Below are positions 1 to 8,617 of a stretch of DNA of 64,000 nt, piece by piece. The DNA is from a bacterium (lineage in GTDB: Bacteria; Zhuqueibacterota; Zhuqueibacteria; Residuimicrobiales; Oceaniaggregativiventaceae), in the NCBI GenBank assembly GCA_029565675.1, contig JAKQNP010000008.1, positions 370,578 through 434,577 on the forward strand, written 5' to 3'. Positions within the stretch are counted from its first letter, which is position 1. Each line of letters begins with the position of its first letter. Under the pieces are notes generated by a model. The model was given only the letters and a program-made list of their open reading frames with translations, was not told the DNA's origin and made no database searches. The translations under genes were made by a program, and so were the position numbers.

Positions 1-1251
1 CTGCAAACACTCCTGTTCGCTGTTGTAGACCCGCGCCGGGCCGGAAAAACGCCACATCGCCGCCTCGACTGCTCCGGTTTTCACCACCGCACCAAGCGGC
101 GCAAGATTGCCAAAGAGCATTGCCAAACCGCCATTTGCAGCATGTGGCCTATCCAGCGGCCGAATAACCTCAGAATCGAGAATTTTGCTCGCGGCGATAT
201 TCTGCCCCAAAGTTTTTCCTGTTACGGTAAGGCGATCGAGGTCGAGCAGTCCCGGTATTTTAGCCACCTCGGCGAGAATGGCCGAGATGCCGCCAGCGCG
301 ATCGACATCCTCGATGTGCACCATGCGCGATGCCGGCGAAACTTTGCAGAGATAGGGAACCCGTTCGCTTAACTGGTTGAGCTCATGCAGATCGATATGG
401 ATACCGGCTTCCTCGGCAATGGCCAGCGCATGCAGAACCGTGTTGGTCGATCCCCCCATGGCCATATCGAGCACAAACGCATTGGTGAAAGAAGTGGCAG
501 TTAAAAGATCACAGGGCTTGATGTCGCGTTGCACCAACTCCATAATCCGCGCACCGACCATCTCGGTCAGACGGCGACGCTGCGGATCGACGGCGGGGAT
601 GGTGCCATTGCCCGGCAGCGCGATACCCAGCGCTTCGCACAGGCAGTTCATGCTGTTGGCAGTGAACATGCCGCTGCAGCTGCCGCAACCCGGACAGCCG
701 TGATCTTCCAACACCTTCAGCTGTTGGGTGTTGATTTTTCCCGCCTTGATCTGACCGACACCCTCGAAAATGGTGATCAGGTCGATCTTTTCACCGGCAG
801 GTGTTCGACCGGCTTTCATTGGACCGCCGGAAAGAAAGATGGTCGGGATGTTCAGACGAACTGCGGCCATCAACATCCCTGGAATGATTTTATCGCAGTT
901 GGGAATGCAGACCAGACCGTCCAGACAATGGGACTCTGCCACGGTCTCTACACAGTCGGCGATGAGCTCGCGGGAAGCCAGGCTGTAGTTCATCCCTTGA
1001 TGGCCCATGGCGATACCATCGCAGATGCCGATGGTGTTGAACTCAAAGGGGACTCCTCCCGCCTGGCGTACCGATTCCTTGACCTGGCGCCCGATCTCCT
1101 GCAGATGCATGTGGCCTGGAATCAGATCCGTATAGGAATTGCAGATGCCGATAAACGGCTTCACCATGTCGCCGTCGGTCAAGCCAATCGCTTTGAGAAG
1201 ACCGCGATGTGGCGCACGATCGATGCCTGTTTTGATTTGATCCGACTTCAT
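1..1251 (-). CDS. ilvD: Dihydroxy-acid dehydratase (partial, C-terminus outside window)
   Basis: Catalyses dehydration of 2,3-dihydroxy-isovalerate and -methylvalerate in valine/isoleucine synthesis; a cytosolic Fe-S enzyme. The visible 417 residues show the IlvD/Edd signatures: GICNS (Cys37), IPNCDK (Cys119) and [17 protein letters not shown] (Cys192), matching the three cluster ligands of the family, plus the [13 protein letters not shown] segment. The family is usually about 550-570 residues, so roughly a quarter lies beyond base 1. The start ATG at 1251-1249 is preceded by GAGGAA at good spacing. It is transcribed away from metX, with a long intergenic region between them. Confidence 0.97.
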   Translation of the reverse strand, partial: MKSDQIKTGIDRAPHRGLLKAIGLTDGDMVKPFIGICNSYTDLIPGHMHLQEIGRQVKESVRQAGGVPFEFNTIGICDGIAMGHQGMNYSLASRELIADCVETVAESHCLDGLVCIPNCDKIIPGMLMAAVRLNIPTIFLSGGPMKAGRTPAGEKIDLITIFEGVGQIKAGKINTQQLKVLEDHGCPGCGSCSGMFTANSMNCLCEALGIALPGNGTIPAVDPQRRRLTEMVGARIMELVQRDIKPCDLLTATSFTNAFVLDMAMGGSTNTVLHALAIAEEAGIHIDLHELNQLSERVPYLCKVSPASRMVHIEDVDRAGGISAILAEVAKIPGLLDLDRLTVTGKTLGQNIAASKILDSEVIRPLDRPHAANGGLAMLFGNLAPLGAVVKTGAVEAAMWRFSGPARVYNSEQECLQ

Positions 1252-2036
1252 ATCAATTCCTCTGTATATTTTAGCCTTGACAAAATTCAAAGTGCGGTAT
1301 GCCGGACTGCAAAAGGATACGAGCTCTGTCGGACAAGCGATCGGTGTCGTCCGGCATTGCTCGCTGGTAGGAATAAAACGAGGACGGGCGGACAAAACCG
1401 CAACAGCGCAAATTTTTGCAGCTGCAATCGCTCCGCCTGCAGGCCGGCAAATGGGGCATTGCCAACAGCCATCGCTTGTGTGCCCCGTTATGCGCAAGTC
1501 GACTCTCATCGACAGCAGGACCAGTATGTCTGTCGCTGTTACCAGAAATACAAATAAAAAGGTTATTTACGGTAAAAATAAAATAAAAATGACCAAATGC
1601 AAGTTATAAAATAAAACAATTGATAATATATTGCATTTTTGCTTAAATTATTAATATTTTGATATCGGATTTTGTTTGCTGGCCAATTTGGGCAATTGTT
1701 GTCGCTCGAACGAATTGCGGTTTTTTCAAGTCGAGAGCGGTTTCGGCCAATTCGAAGAAAGAATAATGACAATTGATTTGATTTTGGTTTTATATCTTAT
1801 TAACATGAAACCCAGATTCGTTGTTAACCGAATCAAAAACCATTCAATTGCAACTTCTTGATGCGGGTTCGAAGAAGGAATTTTTCACCCTTTGTGTACT
1901 GCAATCAGATTGATTATCTGTGAGATCCGGTGCTTCGCACCGAATCCGGGTAAAGGGAACAGCCCGCTTTTTGTGTTTACCGGGTCCCAGAACAAAGATA
2001 CCATTTTTCGATTCTCATAATCTGGCGGATGGGTTC
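1252..2036. other. Long divergent intergenic region between ilvD and metX
   Basis: About 785 bp with no convincing gene. An AT-rich tract lies at about 1550-1680. An imperfect palindrome (GATTCG/CGAATC) occurs at 1815-1834, a small hairpin (CAGAT/ATCTG) at 1906-1920 and a repeat-type hairpin at 1927-1950. Promoters for both divergent genes are expected here. I see no recognisable SAM or branched-chain leader RNA. Confidence 0.5.
1923..1950. repeat. Palindromic repeat copy A (REP-like hairpin)
   Basis: CGGTGC and GCACCG flank a TTC loop (1928-1942), followed by AATCCGGG. The loop-distal sequence CACCGAATCCGGG is shared exactly with the large palindrome at 45881-45921, suggesting a dispersed repeat. 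It lies about 90 bp upstream of metX. Confidence 0.5.
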
Positions 2037-3206
2037 ATGTCTTCGAGCAATCGCGGGATGAAAGAAAATCAAGGATCAGTCGGCCTGGTGCAGAGGAAAA
2101 TTTTGGCCTTTGCGGCTCCGCCGGACGAGATGGTTCTGGAGAGCGGTGCCCGTTTGGGCCCGGTCACCCTGGCCTACGAAACCTGCGGTTGTCTCGACAG
2201 CCAACGCAAAAACGCCATTTTGATCCTGCATGCGCTTTCGGGTGACGCCCATGTCGCCGGCTACCATACGCCGGACGATCCCAAACCGGGGTGGTGGGAT
2301 TGGATGGTTGGGCCGGGCAGGCCATTCGATACGGATCGCTATTTTATCATCTGCTCCAACGTGATTGGCGGCTGTCAGGGCTCTACCGGGCCGCGTTCGA
2401 TCAATCCTGCCACCGGCAAGCCCTATAATCTCGATTTTCCGGTGGTGACCATCGGCGACATGGTCGAAGCGCAACGCCACCTGATCGATGCGCTGGGGAT
2501 CGATCGGCTGCTTTGTGTGACCGGTGGTTCAATGGGCGGCATGCAGGCTTTGGAGTGGGCCATCCGCTACCCGTCACGCGTGGCGTCCGCCATTCCCATT
2601 GCCACTTCCTGCAGCCTCAGCGCACAGGGCATCGCCTTCAATGAGGTCGGGCGCCGCGCCATCACTGCGGACAGCCGGTGGCAGGGCGGCAATTATGGCC
2701 CCAATCCGTATGAGATTCCGGCGGCAGGTCTGGCCGTCGCGCGCATGCTCGCCCACATCACCTACCTCAGCGAACAAGCCATGCAGGCCAAGTTTGGCCG
2801 AAGACTGCGCGCCAAAGATCGCTATGGGTACGACTTTTCCATCGATTTTGAGGTCGAGAGCTATCTGCACCATCAAGGCGAGAGTTTCGTCCGCCGTTTT
2901 GACGCCAACAGTTATTTGTATATTTCCAAAGCCATGGATTATTTCGATCTCTATCGACAATACGGATCGCTGGAACAAGCATTTGCTGCAGTGCAAGCCC
3001 GTTTTTTGCTTCTTTCATTTACATCCGACTGGCTCTTTCCGACGCCGTGTTCAAACGAAATCGCCCAGGCTCTGCTGACGAAGGAAAAAGAGGTGACTTT
3101 ACGCGAAATTTCTTTGCCGTATGGGCACGATTCTTTTTTGATCGAAAACGACGAGATGAAACACATCGTTTCCGCTTTTCTGGCGCGTATCTACGCTGCA
3201 CTATAA
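2037..3206 (+). CDS. metX: Homoserine O-acetyltransferase
   Basis: Transfers an acetyl group from acetyl-CoA to homoserine, the activating step of methionine synthesis; a cytosolic alpha/beta hydrolase of 389 residues (normal length). The nucleophile elbow GGSMGG (Ser165), acid SDWLFP (about Asp331) and base YGHDS (about His364) form the expected triad. The N-terminal block SGDAHVAGYH and the GWWDWMVGPG segment are MetX hallmarks. The start at 2037 (MSSSNRG) fits family length; the open frame extends to 1920 but without a plausible ribosome site. Some homologues use succinyl-CoA, which cannot be decided here. Confidence 0.93.
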   Translation: MSSSNRGMKENQGSVGLVQRKILAFAAPPDEMVLESGARLGPVTLAYETCGCLDSQRKNAILILHALSGDAHVAGYHTPDDPKPGWWDWMVGPGRPFDTDRYFIICSNVIGGCQGSTGPRSINPATGKPYNLDFPVVTIGDMVEAQRHLIDALGIDRLLCVTGGSMGGMQALEWAIRYPSRVASAIPIATSCSLSAQGIAFNEVGRRAITADSRWQGGNYGPNPYEIPAAGLAVARMLAHITYLSEQAMQAKFGRRLRAKDRYGYDFSIDFEVESYLHHQGESFVRRFDANSYLYISKAMDYFDLYRQYGSLEQAFAAVQARFLLLSFTSDWLFPTPCSNEIAQALLTKEKEVTLREISLPYGHDSFLIENDEMKHIVSAFLARIYAAL

Positions 3207-3508
3207 AACCAGCCTTTGAGTTTGCCTTGAGGTTTGCCGAATGCGGGGTACCGGTGGCGGTGGGGCAGACAGAGCTCGAGTCAGCATTGCATCGTATCCT
3301 GGGCAACTCCTTTGATCTGCTCTCTCTCGATTGGCCTTTGCAAGCTCCATGCCGTCCGGATCGATGATCTCCAACCCTGAATCTGTTCGAGCTGCATTGA
3401 TCGGCTGAGCGAGCTCAAAGATAGGGTTTTCTCGAGCTCTCTGGCTCGGGCAATCCGGTCAGAGACATTCGGCGTTGCGGCAATGGATTGCCGTTGCCGG
3501 TCTCAACG
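3207..3508. other. Intergenic region, no gene seen
   Basis: About 300 bp between the convergent ends of metX and the 3509-4384 gene. It holds a short palindrome (CGGCAAT/ATTGCCG, 3478-3493) without a T-run. Nothing else is recognisable. Confidence 0.4.
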
Positions 3509-4384
3509 TCAGGGGGAATTGCGGACCACTATTTCGCCGATGGCGAATTTTACGTAGGGATAGTTGTCTACCAGTTGATGGTTGACCTCGACCACGGCGA
3601 TCAGGTAGGTTTTGTCGGCGATGCGAGTGATTTCCGTTTGTTTGCGATAGATGCTTCCCGAGTGGCAAATTTCCCCATCACCGTCGATCAGCGAATAATG
3701 TGAATAATCGCGACTGAACTCGTGCACTTGCAGCTTGAAGGGCAGAGGTTCCAGAGAATAATTGACCGTGCCGGGCGGCAAGCGGTCGGTAACCAAAAAG
3801 TGCTGCAGTTGTGGAGCGAGGTTCAAAGATGCGCCAATTCGCTCGAGTTCCTGCTCGGTGAGAATTCCCAACGGCAGGGCGGCTTCTTTTTTTGCCCGAA
3901 TGATCCAGCCCTCCTGCTGCGGTTCAGCGGTGAGTCGGATGTCTGCGAGTTCCTCTGCTGCCGGCAGAGGCAGAGTGCCGATTCCGCGAACCCGGATTTC
4001 GAGAGGTCGGCCGGTGTTTTTTTCGACCGCAAACCAGCGGTGGGCTTCCGGTTCAAAAAGGCGGTCGAGCGAGTAGCGTGTTTGTTGTTCCAGGGTTTGA
4101 TTGATAAAGTAGGCGCATCCGATCAGCGCTGCCAGGGTACCGCTGATTTTAAAAAGCCCAAAGGCAAAAGAGGTGGTGGAAGCGATGCCGCCGAGGAAGC
4201 GGTAGACCAGCGCCGCAATAGCCGCCGCCAACAGAACGGCCGTTACAATCGGAGGAAGGGGAACATCGAACAAATAGAAAAACAGAGTACCGATAAAGCC
4301 CAGGAGCAAGAGTCCAAGGATTACGCCGTCCTGCAGCGATAGATGAAAACGGGGCTTTGATGAGGATTCAGAGTCGAGTGCCAT
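3509..4384 (-). CDS. Membrane protein of unknown function
   Basis: I do not recognise this 291-residue protein. The N-terminal third contains three hydrophobic segments (about residues 18-40, 43-66 and 74-94). The remaining two thirds are soluble and mixed alpha/beta, with no metal or nucleotide motif that I can identify. The start ATG has GAGGT upstream. A hairpin terminator separates it from the carotenoid operon on the same strand, so it is probably expressed separately. Confidence 0.75.
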   Translation of the reverse strand: MALDSESSSKPRFHLSLQDGVILGLLLLGFIGTLFFYLFDVPLPPIVTAVLLAAAIAALVYRFLGGIASTTSFAFGLFKISGTLAALIGCAYFINQTLEQQTRYSLDRLFEPEAHRWFAVEKNTGRPLEIRVRGIGTLPLPAAEELADIRLTAEPQQEGWIIRAKKEAALPLGILTEQELERIGASLNLAPQLQHFLVTDRLPPGTVNYSLEPLPFKLQVHEFSRDYSHYSLIDGDGEICHSGSIYRKQTEITRIADKTYLIAVVEVNHQLVDNYPYVKFAIGEIVVRNSP

Positions 4385-4421
4385 AAATGACCTCGATGTT
4401 TGGAATTTATCTATTCATACA

Positions 4422-4454
4422 GAAAAACGTCACACCTGCGCAAACACGCAGGTG
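4422..4454 (-). terminator. Rho-independent terminator of the carotenoid operon
   Basis: An 8-bp perfect stem (CACCTGCG/CGCAGGTG, 4433-4454) with a 6-nt loop lies immediately after the crtW stop codon. A T-run follows on the minus strand (4422-4427). Confidence 0.75.
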
Positions 4455-4456
4455 AT

Positions 4457-5194
4457 TTAGGCCGCAGCAGGCAGTTTTTGCCTTTTGTTCGGCAATTGCC
4501 ACCACGGCGTTGTCGGATATTCGTGGTGTTCCCAGTGATAGCCAAAGTGATAGCAGGTGAGAAAGGAGAGCCAGACCGGATAGTCATTGCTGTGCGAGCG
4601 GTGCGGATTATCGTAACCGCCGGCAGGTTCGCGGTGCGGCAGAAAAGTGCCGAAAGCGAACAACTGCACCGTGCTCAGCAAAGCCGGCAACACCCAAAAG
4701 AGCAGGATATTCGGCAACGGGACACGAGCCACGTGCAGCAACAAATTGAACAACACGGCCATGCCCACCAGTTGTTCGAGCTTTAAATAGCGTCGCATAA
4801 AACGGCCATACCAGGGCCAGAAGCCGCGGTGTTTGCCGTCGTGGTAATCCGGGTCTTGTTCGCTGGCTGGAAACTGGTGGTGATAGCCATGCCGGCTCAA
4901 CAACCACTTGTAAGACATGAAGGCATAGGATCGCACCGCGATTTGGCCGATCAATCGGTTCAGACCAGGACAGCCAGGTGCCACACTGCCGTGCATGGCG
5001 TCATGAGCGGTGATAAACAGGCCGGTATAGAGAAAAGTCAGCAGGACCACCAGCAGAGCCGTTGCCGCGGCAGGCAGGATTGCGAACGGCTGCGACAGCG
5101 CAAAAATCAGCGCGCCGAGCCAGCTCAACCAGATGACAGCGGCGATGAGTACGCCCTTGCCCGGCTGGCAAATTTGCTTTTGTTTTTCAATCAT
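4457..5194 (-). CDS. crtW: Beta-carotene ketolase, CrtW type
   Basis: Membrane di-iron oxygenase that introduces a 4-keto group on a beta-ionone ring using O2. The 245-residue protein has several hydrophobic segments and the expected histidine boxes: HDAMH, HGYHH, FLPHREP and HWEHHEYP. The segment SFLTCYHFGYHWEHHEYP is diagnostic for CrtW rather than CrtZ hydroxylase. The start at 5194 has GGAA upstream and overlaps the stop of the CruF-like gene (ATGA junction), so translation is probably coupled. The open frame continues upstream, but that part is out of character. It is the last gene of the operon, followed by a terminator. Confidence 0.9.
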   Translation of the reverse strand: MIEKQKQICQPGKGVLIAAVIWLSWLGALIFALSQPFAILPAAATALLVVLLTFLYTGLFITAHDAMHGSVAPGCPGLNRLIGQIAVRSYAFMSYKWLLSRHGYHHQFPASEQDPDYHDGKHRGFWPWYGRFMRRYLKLEQLVGMAVLFNLLLHVARVPLPNILLFWVLPALLSTVQLFAFGTFLPHREPAGGYDNPHRSHSNDYPVWLSFLTCYHFGYHWEHHEYPTTPWWQLPNKRQKLPAAA

Positions 5195-5934
5195 CGGATT
5201 CCTTTCGCAAAAATCACAAGTACAAAGTAAATCGCCTGGGCGATGTAGGCGTGCAGCCACAGTACCGGAAGGCGTTCGAGTTGTTTGATGGCTCGCGGCC
5301 TCAGCAGCAAAAAGAAAAAGCCCAGAACACCCCAGGCGAGGAAATTTTGCCATGGCACGATGTTGTCCTGCCATTCCCAATACTGCAACCGGATTGCCGC
5401 CGGTTCCAGCAGGCGGTCAAAGAGCACCATCATGGCTGCTGCGCCCAGGGTGAAAAGCAGAAAATTTTGCCGATCCCTGAACATTTTCCACAAACGTTGA
5501 GCAACGGCCAGGGAAGCGAGTGAAATGCCGATCCAGGAAAAACCGATGGCCACCGGCACTCCGGCGATCTGCGGTTGCAGGACTTGGCTGTAGCGATAGA
5601 CGCCAAAAATCAGGCCGGTTCGGCTGCCAAGCCACTCGACGAAAAAGCCGCCAATTCCCACAAAACCTGCCCACCACACCAACGTTTGGCGTTCGCCGGC
5701 GGATAGAGCAATCCAACCTTCCATGAGCAGCCAAAGATTGAGTGCGATGAGAAGCGGTCCCGCGATCAAGGTCATCACAGTCTGAAACCAGCCCAGGACG
5801 TGCCACAGTCCACCGGCAAGCAGGATAAAATAGAGCAAGAAAATTTTTCGTGATGCGAGCTCCAGCGGTTTTCTCCTATTGCATCGGAACGGCTCGGCCT
5901 TTCCAGTCGATTTCTCCCTGTCGGTGTTTGACAA
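5191..5934 (-). CDS. Carotenoid biosynthesis protein, DUF422/CruF-like 1',2'-hydratase
   Basis: Polytopic membrane protein of the DUF422 family, whose CruF members add water across the psi-end of gamma-carotene-type carotenoids. The diagnostic stretch EWLGSRTG...FGVYRYS...GVPVAIGFSW is present and about seven hydrophobic segments are predicted. The ATG at 5934 overlaps the glycosyltransferase end by 59 bp. A non-ATG start shortly after its stop (an AGGAG lies at about 5874-5878) is at least as likely, giving about 225 residues. The operon context with desaturases, a glycosyltransferase and an acyltransferase supports a role in the acyclic end of the pigment. Confidence 0.8.
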   Translation of the reverse strand: MSNTDREKSTGKAEPFRCNRRKPLELASRKIFLLYFILLAGGLWHVLGWFQTVMTLIAGPLLIALNLWLLMEGWIALSAGERQTLVWWAGFVGIGGFFVEWLGSRTGLIFGVYRYSQVLQPQIAGVPVAIGFSWIGISLASLAVAQRLWKMFRDRQNFLLFTLGAAAMMVLFDRLLEPAAIRLQYWEWQDNIVPWQNFLAWGVLGFFFLLLRPRAIKQLERLPVLWLHAYIAQAIYFVLVIFAKGIR

Positions 5935-6988
5935 GCGAATTGACGCCGATGGCCAGGGTCAGGGCCACCGCCAGCGGATGGAGGACGATGCTGCAAAAAA
6001 TCGGTTGTTTGAATTTGATCGCCGTGATGGCGCGGATTACTAGATTCATTCCCACCGCAGCCAACAGCAGTTGGTTGTGCGGCCAGAGGATCAGCCCCAC
6101 ATAAGGCAAAATATAGATCGCGGTCAGCATCACGAGCAGAGCGATAAAGGGAACGGTTTTAAAGGCAACCAGGCCGAAAGCGTTTTTCGAAAAGCCTTGC
6201 CAGACCTCTGGCCAATTTGTGTACATGCGGCCGAATACGGCGTCGCGGCCGGATGCAGTGATGATCTTACACCCCAGTTTTTTCATCAGGCGGCTGAACT
6301 CCACATCCTCGACAATATGGTGCCGAACGCGGTGATGACCGCCCAGCGCCAGATAGGACCGGCGGTCAAAGGCCATCCACTGGCCGTTTGCCGCCGCCAG
6401 GGAAGCAAAGCGCGTTCGGTAGGTCAGCTGCAGCGGCAAAAAACCATAGACAAACAGGTCGAACATGGGCACCACGAGTTTCTCCCCCCAGGTACGGGTG
6501 ATCTGTTGGGGAAAACAGGAAAACAAAGCCAGTCCGTATTTCTGCATCCACCCCACGGTTTTCGCCACTGCGTCGGCAGAGATCCAATTGTCGGCATCGG
6601 TAAAGATGAGAATATCCGCATCGGATTGCTGGCTCAATTGGTGGCAAGCCCAGTTTTTGCCGGTCCATCCTTCCGGCAGCGGTTTGCCCTCGATCAGGTG
6701 GAACCGGCTGTCGACGGCGGCAAACTCGCGCACAATTTCAGCGGTGCGGTCGGTCGATTGGTCGTCGAGAACTGTTATTTCCAGTTTTGTGTACTTTTGC
6801 TTTTGCAACGCCGCAAGGCAGGTGTGGATCTTCTTCTCTTCATTGCGCGCCGGCACCAGGACCGACACCCTGGGACTTGCAGTCGGCAGAGGCCCGTTTT
6901 TGACCAGCGGTGCGCTCAAGGCATTGAAGAACACCACTGCCAGATGGATCAGGAGGATGACCAGAATGGTCGTCAATGCCAGAGTCAT
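5876..6988 (-). CDS. Family 2 glycosyltransferase, carotenoid-type
   Basis: Membrane-anchored GT-A glycosyltransferase, likely glycosylating a hydroxylated carotenoid. An N-terminal anchor (about residues 5-25) precedes the nucleotide-sugar domain with VSVLVPARNEE, DDQSTDRT and the DxD-like FTDADN. C-terminal hydrophobic segments (from about residue 275) resemble CrtQ/CruC-type enzymes. The start at 6988 overlaps the acyltransferase stop by 4 bases (ATGA); an earlier in-frame ATG at 7009 is possible. Sugar and exact acceptor cannot be read from sequence. Confidence 0.85.
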   Translation of the reverse strand: MTLALTTILVILLIHLAVVFFNALSAPLVKNGPLPTASPRVSVLVPARNEEKKIHTCLAALQKQKYTKLEITVLDDQSTDRTAEIVREFAAVDSRFHLIEGKPLPEGWTGKNWACHQLSQQSDADILIFTDADNWISADAVAKTVGWMQKYGLALFSCFPQQITRTWGEKLVVPMFDLFVYGFLPLQLTYRTRFASLAAANGQWMAFDRRSYLALGGHHRVRHHIVEDVEFSRLMKKLGCKIITASGRDAVFGRMYTNWPEVWQGFSKNAFGLVAFKTVPFIALLVMLTAIYILPYVGLILWPHNQLLLAAVGMNLVIRAITAIKFKQPIFCSIVLHPLAVALTLAIGVNSLVKHRQGEIDWKGRAVPMQ

Positions 6989-7698
6989 CTTGCTTGTCTG
7001 CTCTTCCAAAAGGGGATTTGGCGATTGTTGATCGACATTTGTCCTTGCAGCAAAAGCTGCCGGGGCTCATTGCCCAAAATGGCCTTATCCAGGCGATCGA
7101 GCAGCTGTTCATGGCTTTTTTGTAAATTCAACAAATCCAGTGGAGCTCCTGCGTCGGTTATTTGCGGCTCACCGCAAAGGATAAAGAGCTCGGGGCGCTG
7201 CTGCTCGAGAAAAAGCGGTTTGACAGCCAGTTGCACCCATTGCAGCGGTTGAGGGCTTCGCCGGCTCAGCAAGTCGACGCCGGGTCGATACCGGATGTTT
7301 TTTTCAACGCTGGCGGTCAATTCTCCCTGTGGAAAAAGTGCGATCAATGGATTGCCGTTTAACAGCGACAGGGTATAATCGAGCGAGCGGCGAATTCCGC
7401 CGGGAGATAACGGATCGATGGAATAGGCGCCGACGCGGGTGAAAAAGCGATTTTTTCGCAATTGCTGTTCGAGCATCATCAGATAGAACGGCCTGCGGAA
7501 CAGGGAGCGGTTCAACAGATAGGCAAAGAAACCATCCCACCAGGTGTGATGATTGGGCAACAAGAGCACCGGTTGATGATCGTTTAGTTCAGGTACTTGA
7601 CCGACCAGCCAGATCGCAAAGAAATGGCGGCGCAACAAGCGGCGCAGATAGGTCCAAAACAAACGGTTCGCCCATACAGTTGGTCGAGCTTTAATCAC
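6985..7698 (-). CDS. PlsC-fold acyltransferase in carotenoid operon
   Basis: Membrane-associated 1-acyl-glycerol-3-phosphate-acyltransferase fold of 237 residues. The catalytic block NHHTWWDG (HX4D) is near residue 49 and the FPQGE block near residue 122. Its position between crtB and the glycosyltransferase suggests that it acylates the sugar of a carotenoid glycoside, as CruD does, rather than a phospholipid; this is inference from context. The start (GTG at 7698) overlaps the crtB 3' end by 8 bases. Confidence 0.82.
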   Translation of the reverse strand: MIKARPTVWANRLFWTYLRRLLRRHFFAIWLVGQVPELNDHQPVLLLPNHHTWWDGFFAYLLNRSLFRRPFYLMMLEQQLRKNRFFTRVGAYSIDPLSPGGIRRSLDYTLSLLNGNPLIALFPQGELTASVEKNIRYRPGVDLLSRRSPQPLQWVQLAVKPLFLEQQRPELFILCGEPQITDAGAPLDLLNLQKSHEQLLDRLDKAILGNEPRQLLLQGQMSINNRQIPFWKSRQAR

Positions 7699-8617
7699 AG
7701 CGCTCTCCCCAAAGAGGAAACACGTTCTCGCGCAAAAGGCTCATGCGCGTGCGCACGACATGCTGCAGGAGAATGGCAATTTTGGTCGATTTCGGAACAA
7801 CCACCCTCCCAAGAAATGGATTGTAACCCTGCTCGGCGATTTTATCGAGAATGCGGCGATAGATTTTGCTGGCTGCATAGATGGCAAATTGGGAGTCGGT
7901 ATCCAACATTGGGATGCCATTATTTGCTTCATCGTAATAGGTGTTGGCCCGGGCGACCTGAAATTTCATCATCTCGATAAACCGGTCGCTCAATTTTTCC
8001 TGCACAATATCTTGTTCTCCGAGGCCGAATTGGGCCAGTTCCTCTTGTGGCAGATAGATCTGTCCCATATTCTTGTCTTCTTGCAGGTCGCGCAGGATGT
8101 TGGTCAACTGCATGGCAATGCCCAATTTTTCAGCGAACACAAAGGCACTGTCGTTTTTATAACCGAGAACATGGGTCATCATCAGGCCGACCACCCCTGC
8201 AACGCGATAGCAAAAGAGATAGAGGTCTTGAAAAGTGTTGTAGCGCTGGATATCGGCGTCCATGCGCACGCCGCGCAAGAGATCGAGCGGATAGGTTTGC
8301 GGAATACCGGTTTGCAGGGCGACATAGATAAAGGGAATGAGCACCGGGTGTTCCGATTCGCCGGTGCGATAGGCGATCTGGACCTCTTCCGTCAGATAGT
8401 CGAGTTCGCGGATCAGTTCGGATTTGTTGCGGTTTCGCGGTTTGTCGATCAGATTGTCCACATAGCGGCAAAAGCCATAAAGGGCAAAAGTTGCCAGCCT
8501 TTTGTTGTGGGGCAAAAACCGAGCCGACAGATAAAAACTCTTGGCGTGATGCGCGGCGATCTGTCGCGAGTATTCAAACGATGCGCGGTCGATAGGATTT
8601 CGCAACAGTGTTTTCAT
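7691..8617 (-). CDS. crtB: Phytoene synthase
   Basis: Condenses two geranylgeranyl diphosphates to phytoene, the committed step of carotenoid synthesis. The 308-residue protein shows both aspartate-rich motifs for Mg-diphosphate binding: the first at RYVDNLID and the second at NILRDLQED, followed by the family signature NMGQIYLP. The start ATG overlaps the crtI stop (ATGA). No geranylgeranyl diphosphate synthase gene lies in the window, so precursor supply is encoded elsewhere. Confidence 0.97.
   Translation of the reverse strand: MKTLLRNPIDRASFEYSRQIAAHHAKSFYLSARFLPHNKRLATFALYGFCRYVDNLIDKPRNRNKSELIRELDYLTEEVQIAYRTGESEHPVLIPFIYVALQTGIPQTYPLDLLRGVRMDADIQRYNTFQDLYLFCYRVAGVVGLMMTHVLGYKNDSAFVFAEKLGIAMQLTNILRDLQEDKNMGQIYLPQEELAQFGLGEQDIVQEKLSDRFIEMMKFQVARANTYYDEANNGIPMLDTDSQFAIYAASKIYRRILDKIAEQGYNPFLGRVVVPKSTKIAILLQHVVRTRMSLLRENVFPLWGERCD

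Noticed and set aside
1271..1472. Cys-rich short open frames just upstream of ilvD
   Set aside because: The residues look at first like a zinc ribbon remnant on either strand, but frames are broken, no ribosome site is present and no family can be named.
529..1557. Long plus-strand open frame across ilvD
   Set aside because: It lies opposite the ilvD coding sequence and has no recognisable domain; most of it is the antisense shadow.
1860..2036. SAM riboswitch upstream of metX
   Set aside because: No SAM-I or SAM-II consensus segments are visible; the hairpin there belongs to the dispersed repeat.
3019..3306. Minus-strand open frame at the metX 3' end
   Set aside because: It overlaps the metX coding sequence and has biased, low-complexity composition typical of a shadow frame.
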